Below, one piece after another: positions 57,830 to 64,000 of a DNA stretch of 64,000 bases. Under the pieces are notes generated by a model. It had not been told where the DNA came from and ran no database searches. It was given only the letters and a program-made list of their open reading frames with translations. The DNA comes from DASUNP01 sp035249305 (GTDB lineage: Bacteria; Acidobacteriota; Blastocatellia; UBA7656): assembly GCA_035249305.1 (NCBI GenBank), contig DATFGQ010000043.1, positions 53,717 to 117,716 on the forward strand. Direction: 5' to 3'. Made by a program: the position numbers and the translations under genes. Position 1 is the stretch's first letter, and every line of letters begins with the position of its first letter.

Positions 57830-60800
57830 ATGGCCAGCACTACACAGATACTCTTCAACGAGCCTCCAGGCCCTGGCATCAACCCGACATCGTTAGTCGA
57901 GCTGCTGCGCTGGAGGGCCGTCGTTCAGCCCGAAAGATCGGCCTACAGCTTCTGGGAAGATGGCGGAAGCGCGCCGGCCGGGCTGACTTACGAAGAGCTA
58001 GACCGGAAGGCCCGCGCCATCGGCGCGTTGCTCCAATCGCTTAACGCTTCGGGGCAGCGCGTCTTGCTAATCCTTCCTCCGGGCCTCGATTACCTGGCCA
58101 CATTCTTTGGGATTCTCTACGCGGGGGCGGTGGCCGTACCCTCATACCCTCCCCGCCCGAACCAGTCGCTCGCGCGCTTTGAGACTATCGTTGGCGACTC
58201 CGAGGCGGCGATAGTCGCGGCAAGCTCGGCGCAATTGTCGAGAATAGAAAGATCGGCCGCCGCATCAAACTTATTAAACCGGCTGCGCTGGGTTGCTATC
58301 GACGAGGTCGCCGACGACATCGCGTCGGCCTGGAAAGAACCCGAGCTGGGTAAAGACGCGCTGGCCTTCCTTCAGTACACTTCAGGCTCCACGGCTCGGC
58401 CCAAGGGAGTGATGGTTACTCACGCCAACCTTCTATACAACGAGCGGATGATACAGTCGGCCTTCGGGCAGTCTGAAGATTCTGTGATCGTCAGTTGGCT
58501 TCCGCTTTATCACGACATGGGGCTGATAGGCGGTGTGTTGCAACCGCTCTACCTTGGAGCGAGGTGTGTGCTTATGTCGCCCGTCTCGTTTTTGCAGCGC
58601 CCGTTGAATTGGCTTCAGGCGATCTCCGATCACAGGGCGACGACGAGCGGCGGCCCGAATTTCGCTTACGATCTCTGCGTTCGCAAGATCAAGGCGGACG
58701 AGCGCGCACAGCTTGACCTGAGCAGTTGGAGCGTAGCCTTCAATGGCGCTGAGCCGATCAGGGCCGAAACCCTCGATCGTTTCGCCGAGGCTTTCGGGCC
58801 TTGCGGGTTCCGTAAAGAAGCCTTCTCACCTTGCTACGGACTGGCCGAAGCAACGCTTATCGTTTCGGGGGGGAGAAGGCCGGATAAGCCGCTCGTGAAG
58901 GGCCTGAGCGCCAGGGAGCTTGAAAAGAATATTGCCGCCGACGCGCTGACTGACGACGAGGGCTCGCGCCATCTGGTGAGCTGTGGGGCAGAGCTGCTCG
59001 AAGAGAGGATAGTCATAGTCGATCCCGAATCATTCGAACGCCGCGCGCCCGGCGAAGTGGGGGAGATATGGGTAGCGGGTCCGAACGTCGCCCGCGGGTA
59101 CTGGAATAAAGCTGACGAGACTGAGAAGGTCTTTCGCGCCCGCCTGTCCGACACGGGGGAAGGACCTTTCTTGCGCACGGGCGATCTGGGATTCTTGTGT
59201 GATGATCAGTTGTTTGTGACGGGTCGTCTGAAAGACCTGATCATAATTCGCGGGCTCAACCGCTATCCGCACGACATCGAGCTGGTTGTTGAGCGCAGCC
59301 ACGCGGCTTTGCGGCCGGGATGCGGCGCGGCCTTTTCGGTCGACGTTGAGGGTGAAGAACGGCTGGTTGTAGTTCAAGAAGTCGATCGTAAGAATCGATG
59401 CGATCTGGGCGAGGTGATTACGGCGATAAGGGAAGGCGTCGCGCGTGAAGAGGAGATCGAGCCTTATGCCATCATCCTGGTCAACGCCGGGTCGGTCCCG
59501 AAGACTTCCAGCGGGAAGATACAGCGACGAGCATGCCGCGGCGCGTTCCTCGACGGCCGTCTTGAGCCGCTCGCCGAGTGGAGAGCGACAGCCGCCGCTC
59601 AAGCAGTTTTAGAAACTGAGCTGCCCGACATAATCTCTAACGACCTTGAGGCTGTTCAAACGTGGCTGGTTTCCCTGGCAGCGCGCAAGCTGCGCATCGA
59701 TGCGACCGCGATGGACTGCGATCACTCTCTATCCCTGTACGGGCTCGATTCGCTTATGGCAATCGAGATCACACACGAAATAGAGACGCGGCTGGGCGTC
59801 TCTCCCGGCATGTCCGCGTTGCTCGAAGGGCGCACGATCCGCGAGCTTGCTAAACATATCGTCGAGCGTCTTGAGAACGGCGATCTCAGAGGAGACGAAA
59901 AGCGCGTCAGCTCTTCGCCGACAGAGGCGGGGCGTTACCCGCTCTCTTACGCGCAGAAAGCCATGTGGTTTATGTACCAGATGGCTCCCGACAGCAGCCT
60001 CTACAACATAGTGAATGCTATCTCGATCACAGGAGATTTAGACGCGCCAACCCTGCGGCGCGCATTCGAATCGCTTGTAGACCGGCACTCCTGTTTACGG
60101 GCCAGGTTCACTGTCGAGGAGGGCGAGCCATTTCAAGTCCATACAAACGAGGCTGAGCTCTTCTTTATTGAAGAAGACGCGTCGGGCTGGGACGCGGCGG
60201 CGCTCACTCGCCGGCTGGATGAAGAGGCTCACAGGCCAATCGACCTGGAGCAAGGGCCGCTGTTTCGAATTAACCTGTTCAAGCTCTCAGAACAGGAACA
60301 CGTATTGTTAATCGCCATCCATCACATCATAGCCGATTTCTGGTCGCTCGCCGTGTTGTTGAAAGAGCTAGGAATTTTCTACGAGGCGGAAAAGACGGGG
60401 GCCGCGGCCCAGCTCGCCCCTGTGAGCATGGATTACGGCGAATACAGCCTGTGGCAAGAGCGCATGCTGTCGAGCCCCGAAGGGGAGCGTCTGTGGGCTT
60501 ACTGGCTCGGCAAGCTGCGAGGAGAGTTGACGGCGCTGGAGCTTCCGACCGACCGGCCTCGCCCTCCCGTCCAGACCTACAGAGGCGGCACGATCAGTTT
60601 CAAGTTGGGCGAGGAGTTGACCAGGCGGATTAAAGCCGTCGGCGCGAGTCGGGGTGCGACACTTTACATGAGCTTGATGGCCGCATTTCAGGTTCTGCTT
60701 CACCGCTACACGGGGCAGGAAGAGATACTGGTCGGCTCGCCGGTGTCGGGCAGACCGAGCAGTGCGTTGTCAAATACCGTAGGATGTTTTGTAAACTCTG

Positions 60801-63193
60801 TCGTCGTTCGAGGCAGCCTGGCGGAAGATCCGACGTTCGAGCAAGTGCTCGATCGAGTGCGTCAGACTGCGCTCGAAGCATTCGAGCACCAGGATTATCC
60901 GTTCACCTCTCTGGTCGAACGATTACAGCCCGTGCGCGACTTCAGCCGGTCGCCGCTCTTCCAGGTGATGTTCGCGCTCCAGAAGGCTCCGTCGCTTGAC
61001 GACCAGGACCTTGCGTCCTTCGCCCTCGGCGAAGCGGGGTCGCCGGTGACCCTCTGCGACCTACGGCTGGAACCCGTAGCGCTCGACCGGCGCATAGCTC
61101 AGTTCGATCTGTCGTTGATGATGGCGGAGACAGGCGATGGGCTTTCCGGCTCCTTGCAATACAACGCCGACCTTTTCGAGCCGCTCAGCATGGAGCGAAT
61201 GGCCGCGCATTTCCGAATCCTGTTAGAGGCGGCCGCATCCGACCCGAAGCGACACATCTCGCGATTGCCGCTCCTGACGGAGGATGAAGAGCAGAAACAG
61301 TTGATCGATTGGAATGGCGTCGGCCGCGACTACAGCCGGGAACGATTCATACACAAGATGTTTGAGGACCAGGCTCGGCGGACCCCAGAAGCGATTGCGA
61401 TTATCACTGGCGAAGAGCGCCTCACCTACGAGGAGTTGAACGACAGGGCGGAGCGACTTGCGGATTACTTGACCCGGTCTGGCGTCGCGACAGAGACATG
61501 CGTAGGCATCTTCATGGAGCGCTCCGTAGAGATGGTCGTGGGAATACTCGCGGTCCTAAAGGCCGGGGGCGCGTACTTGCCGCTCGACCCCGAGTACCCA
61601 GAAGAGCGTCTCCAATTCATGCTGGAAGATTCGCATGCCTCGATGCTGTTGACTCAGAAAAAGCTGGCCGACAAGCTCCCGCCTCATTCCGCTCAGACGA
61701 TCTTTGTTGATGATGATCGCGAGCGCTTAGAGCAACAGCCTTCCGCCGGTTCTTCCGCCGAGACCTTTGGCGAGAGCCTCGCTTACGTGCTCTACACGTC
61801 CGGTTCGACGGGCAAGCCGAAAGGAGTAATGATCTCGCACGACGCGATCCGCAATCACATGGCATGGATGAGCGCGGCTTTCCCGCTGGACGAATCGGAT
61901 CGTGTGCTTCAGAAGACCGCTTTCAGCTTCGACGCTTCGGTGTGGGAGTTTTATGCGCCGCTGATCGCGGGGGCGACGCTGGTAATGGCGTCGCCGGGGG
62001 CGCACAGGGACCCGCGCCAGCTTGTCGATGAGATAGTGAAGTACCGTATAACGACGCTGCAACTGGTGCCGACGTTGTTGCGCGCGTTGCTAGATCAAAC
62101 CGACATCAGCAAGTGCAAAAGCTTGAGGCGAGTCTTCGTCGGCGGCGAGGTGCTGACGACTGAGCTCGTTCACGAATTGAAATCTCAGTTGGACGTAGAA
62201 GTATATAACCTGTACGGCCCGACGGAGGCGGCCATAGATACCACATGCCAGAGGTGTGAAGGCGGGCGAGAGCGCCAGGTAGAGTCGCTAGGCCGACCGA
62301 TATCAAACGCGCAAGTCTACCTGCTCGACACCCATCTACAGTTAGCGCCCATTCTGTCGCCGAGCGAAATTTACATAGCCGGAGCGGGGCTGGCGAGAGG
62401 GTATCTGAACGCGCCGGAGATGACGGCCGACAGGTTCATACCAAACCCGTTCGGCCAGACGGCGGGCTCTCGGCTCTACAGGACTAGAGACGTGGGAAGG
62501 TACCTGAGCGACGGCAGCATAGAGTATATCGGGAGGTCGGACCAGCAGGTTAAGGTGCGGGGCTACCGCATAGAGTTCGGCGAGGTCGAAGCAGTATTGT
62601 CGCAGCACCCTGATGTGTCGGAAGCTATCATCTCCTTCAGGGAGGATAGCCCCGGCGATAGACGGCTGGTCGCTTATGTAGTTACTAAAGCCGGAGCAGA
62701 GACGACGGCGGACAGTCTGCGCGGGTTCCTTAAAGAGAGTCTGCCCGACTACATGCTGCCGTCGAGTTTTATGTTCCTTGATGATTTGCCGCTTACGTCG
62801 AACGGAAAAGTAGACCGGCGGGCGCTTCCGGCTCCTGACCGATCAGCGGCGGATCTGGGCGCAGGCTTTGTTGCGCCGGGCACTCTTATAGAGGAAGCCC
62901 TGGCTGCAATCTGGTCCGAGTTGCTCGGGCTAGAAAAGATCGGCATCAACAACGACTTCTTCGATCTGGGGGGACATTCGCTGCTGGCCTCGCAGGTCGT
63001 CTCGCGGGTGCGCGACATCTTTCAAATAGAACTGCCACTGCGCCGGTTCTTTCTATCTCCAACCATCTCAGGACTCGCCGCGGCGGTGGTCGAATATTCG
63101 GATGACTCTTGCCGAGTCGACAAGATCGCGGACCTTTATCTGAGCATAGTCCGCGCTTCGGATGACGAGCTTGAGGCAGCGCTCCAAAACTAA
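57830..63193 (+). CDS. Lipopeptide-initiating NRPS (FAAL-ACP-C-A-PCP)
   Basis: This 1787-residue synthetase opens with a fatty acyl-AMP ligase domain (residues 1-600; LQYTSGSTARPKGVMVTHANL, SWLPLYHDMGLIGG). An ACP with S641 (YGLDSLMAIEI) follows. A condensation domain (about 705-1140) has HHIIADF at 831-837. An adenylation domain (about 1180-1660) has LYTSGSTGKPKG, FDASVWE from 1367 and NLYGPTEAAID. The PCP has S1717 (GGHSLLAS) and is followed by a short acidic tail, a possible docking element. The FAAL should activate a fatty acid or a polyketide acid as starter, which the C domain joins to the first amino acid. Aligning the A domain by eye to PheA gives the code D-A-W-Q-F-G-L-I-D-K, which I recall for glutamine. 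No thioesterase is present, so the chain passes to the next NRPS. Confidence 0.95.
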   Translation: MASTTQILFNEPPGPGINPTSLVELLRWRAVVQPERSAYSFWEDGGSAPAGLTYEELDRKARAIGALLQSLNASGQRVLLILPPGLDYLATFFGILYAGAVAVPSYPPRPNQSLARFETIVGDSEAAIVAASSAQLSRIERSAAASNLLNRLRWVAIDEVADDIASAWKEPELGKDALAFLQYTSGSTARPKGVMVTHANLLYNERMIQSAFGQSEDSVIVSWLPLYHDMGLIGGVLQPLYLGARCVLMSPVSFLQRPLNWLQAISDHRATTSGGPNFAYDLCVRKIKADERAQLDLSSWSVAFNGAEPIRAETLDRFAEAFGPCGFRKEAFSPCYGLAEATLIVSGGRRPDKPLVKGLSARELEKNIAADALTDDEGSRHLVSCGAELLEERIVIVDPESFERRAPGEVGEIWVAGPNVARGYWNKADETEKVFRARLSDTGEGPFLRTGDLGFLCDDQLFVTGRLKDLIIIRGLNRYPHDIELVVERSHAALRPGCGAAFSVDVEGEERLVVVQEVDRKNRCDLGEVITAIREGVAREEEIEPYAIILVNAGSVPKTSSGKIQRRACRGAFLDGRLEPLAEWRATAAAQAVLETELPDIISNDLEAVQTWLVSLAARKLRIDATAMDCDHSLSLYGLDSLMAIEITHEIETRLGVSPGMSALLEGRTIRELAKHIVERLENGDLRGDEKRVSSSPTEAGRYPLSYAQKAMWFMYQMAPDSSLYNIVNAISITGDLDAPTLRRAFESLVDRHSCLRARFTVEEGEPFQVHTNEAELFFIEEDASGWDAAALTRRLDEEAHRPIDLEQGPLFRINLFKLSEQEHVLLIAIHHIIADFWSLAVLLKELGIFYEAEKTGAAAQLAPVSMDYGEYSLWQERMLSSPEGERLWAYWLGKLRGELTALELPTDRPRPPVQTYRGGTISFKLGEELTRRIKAVGASRGATLYMSLMAAFQVLLHRYTGQEEILVGSPVSGRPSSALSNTVGCFVNSVVVRGSLAEDPTFEQVLDRVRQTALEAFEHQDYPFTSLVERLQPVRDFSRSPLFQVMFALQKAPSLDDQDLASFALGEAGSPVTLCDLRLEPVALDRRIAQFDLSLMMAETGDGLSGSLQYNADLFEPLSMERMAAHFRILLEAAASDPKRHISRLPLLTEDEEQKQLIDWNGVGRDYSRERFIHKMFEDQARRTPEAIAIITGEERLTYEELNDRAERLADYLTRSGVATETCVGIFMERSVEMVVGILAVLKAGGAYLPLDPEYPEERLQFMLEDSHASMLLTQKKLADKLPPHSAQTIFVDDDRERLEQQPSAGSSAETFGESLAYVLYTSGSTGKPKGVMISHDAIRNHMAWMSAAFPLDESDRVLQKTAFSFDASVWEFYAPLIAGATLVMASPGAHRDPRQLVDEIVKYRITTLQLVPTLLRALLDQTDISKCKSLRRVFVGGEVLTTELVHELKSQLDVEVYNLYGPTEAAIDTTCQRCEGGRERQVESLGRPISNAQVYLLDTHLQLAPILSPSEIYIAGAGLARGYLNAPEMTADRFIPNPFGQTAGSRLYRTRDVGRYLSDGSIEYIGRSDQQVKVRGYRIEFGEVEAVLSQHPDVSEAIISFREDSPGDRRLVAYVVTKAGAETTADSLRGFLKESLPDYMLPSSFMFLDDLPLTSNGKVDRRALPAPDRSAADLGAGFVAPGTLIEEALAAIWSELLGLEKIGINNDFFDLGGHSLLASQVVSRVRDIFQIELPLRRFFLSPTISGLAAAVVEYSDDSCRVDKIADLYLSIVRASDDELEAALQN

Positions 63194-63223
63194 CCTTCTC
63201 ATAAACAGGAATCGTCGAAGATA

Positions 63224-64000
63224 ATGAGCGTCAGTTCAAATCGTAACCCGCATTTCTCTTCAAAGAAGCGAGCAGCCTTTGAGGCGCTGCTGCGGAAAGA
63301 AGGTCTCAGCAAACCCGATTTCCGGGCAATAGCTCCAAGAGCGGATTCCGCGCCGCCGCCACTTTCGCCCGCCCAACAGGGCTTGTGGTTTATCAACGAG
63401 CTTGATCCGGGTAATCTCAGCTACACGGATTCGTTTGCCTTTCGATTGATTGGTCAGATCGATATCAAGGCGCTCAGCCAGAGCATTAACGAAGTCATAA
63501 GACGCCACGAATCGCTCCGCACCGCATTCAGGGTAATAGACGGAATGCCTGTCCAGATCATCAACCCGAGCTTGTCTCTGCCCGTATCCGTAATCGACCT
63601 GACGGGGTTGCCCGAAAGCGTTCGCGCGGCCGAGGCTCAGTCTTTGGCCGCCACTCAGGCGCGCCTCCCATTCGATTTGACTACCGGGCCGCTCTTGAGA
63701 GTGAGCTTATCGCGCCTGGATATTAATGAGCACATACTTCTATTCACAGTCCATCACATGGTTTCTGATGGCTGGTCGCTTGGGCTGCTGGTCAAAGAGC
63801 TCTCTGCTTTGTATGAAGCATTCTCGCACGGTGAGCCATCGCCGCTTGCGGAGCTGCCTATACAGTACGCCGACTACGCGGCGTGGGAGCAGGGGCGACT
63901 GATCGAGCTGATCGAACTGCACCTGCCTTTCTGGCGCGACCGCCTGGCCGCCGCGCCCGCCTCGCTCGACCTCCCCACGGACAGACCCCGCCCGCCCGCC
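63224..64000 (+). CDS. NRPS condensation domain, partial (runs off window)
   Basis: An open frame from ATG 63224 continues to the end of the window (259 codons). After a short N-terminal helical stretch (FSSKKRAAFEALLRKEGLS) that may dock with the preceding NRPS, a condensation domain begins with PPLSPAQQGLWFINELDPGN. It contains the active-site motif HHMVSDGWSLGLL and ends at the start of the DLPTDRPRP segment. The motif style suggests an LCL-type domain that joins two L-residues. It lies 30 bp downstream of the FAAL NRPS and continues the same assembly line. Downstream modules and any release domain are outside the window. Confidence 0.93.
   Translation, partial: MSVSSNRNPHFSSKKRAAFEALLRKEGLSKPDFRAIAPRADSAPPPLSPAQQGLWFINELDPGNLSYTDSFAFRLIGQIDIKALSQSINEVIRRHESLRTAFRVIDGMPVQIINPSLSLPVSVIDLTGLPESVRAAEAQSLAATQARLPFDLTTGPLLRVSLSRLDINEHILLFTVHHMVSDGWSLGLLVKELSALYEAFSHGEPSPLAELPIQYADYAAWEQGRLIELIELHLPFWRDRLAAAPASLDLPTDRPRPPA

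Noticed and set aside
1..64000. CRISPR arrays, rRNA, tRNA, prophage or insertion sequence genes
   Set aside because: No regularly spaced repeat-spacer pattern, no rRNA or tRNA signatures, and no transposase, integrase or phage structural genes were seen by reading.

Overview
This 64 kb window is GC-rich chromosomal DNA, most likely from an Acidobacteriota member, probably class Blastocatellia. That is inferred from gene style: two Oar-like TonB-dependent receptors with carboxypeptidase-type N-terminal domains, a winged-helix/TolB/TPR one-component regulator, a CHAT protein behind a sigma/anti-sigma pair, and a DUF4136 protein. No rRNA, tRNA, CRISPR array or intact insertion sequence was seen.

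Positions 1-10.4 kb look like one sigma-54 regulon. A GAF3-AAA+-Fis activator (1311-3959) is flanked by two operons: a STAS-like gene plus sthA on the minus strand, and DUF4136, a LolA-like protein, an aromatic/Gly-rich secreted protein and a rifampin-phosphotransferase-like phosphotransferase on the plus strand. Each operon has a TGGCAAG-N4-TTGC promoter with repeated GCCGA half-sites about 80-135 bp upstream. Next, 10.37-11.96 kb holds a small TetR operon whose promoter sits in the 42 bp spacer of a perfect 53 bp inverted repeat; the arms include the first gene's ribosome binding site and start.

Positions 12-30 kb are mostly metabolic and accessory genes: an RpiR regulator, a MenC/N-acylamino acid racemase family enzyme, an Oar receptor, a Tat-signal gene broken at a palindromic repeat element, a membrane-tailed beta-lactamase-family hydrolase, a regulator with a divergent TPR/lipocalin-like gene, an MBL hydrolase, PEP carboxylase and an MMPL/RND transporter.

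Positions 30.5-64 kb are a specialised-metabolite locus. 30533-40649 is a full five-gene enediyne core cassette (unbL, unbV, unbU, pksE, tebC), tightly packed with overlaps or very short gaps. It is followed by a GT-C membrane protein, a divergent Sfp-type phosphopantetheinyl transferase and a type II thioesterase. An ECF sigma factor, a zinc-finger anti-sigma/TPR protein and a CHAT protein come next, preceded by a strongly structured leader. A tiny secreted CC-x5-CC peptide gene lies on the minus strand at 48771-48965. From 49.4 kb an RfaH-like NusG paralogue precedes a leader with a terminator-like hairpin and a near-match to the RfaH ops element. A long plus-strand gene series then follows: M28 peptidase, a 110-aa protein, a secreted protein, a TonB receptor, mbtH, a FAAL-ACP-C-A-PCP synthetase predicted to load glutamine, and a second NRPS that runs off the window. 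A second copy of the palindromic repeat sits between mbtH and the first NRPS.

The main result is an enediyne core beside a lipopeptide-type NRPS in a probable acidobacterium, with possible dedicated antitermination. Whether PKS and NRPS make one compound or two cannot be settled from this window.
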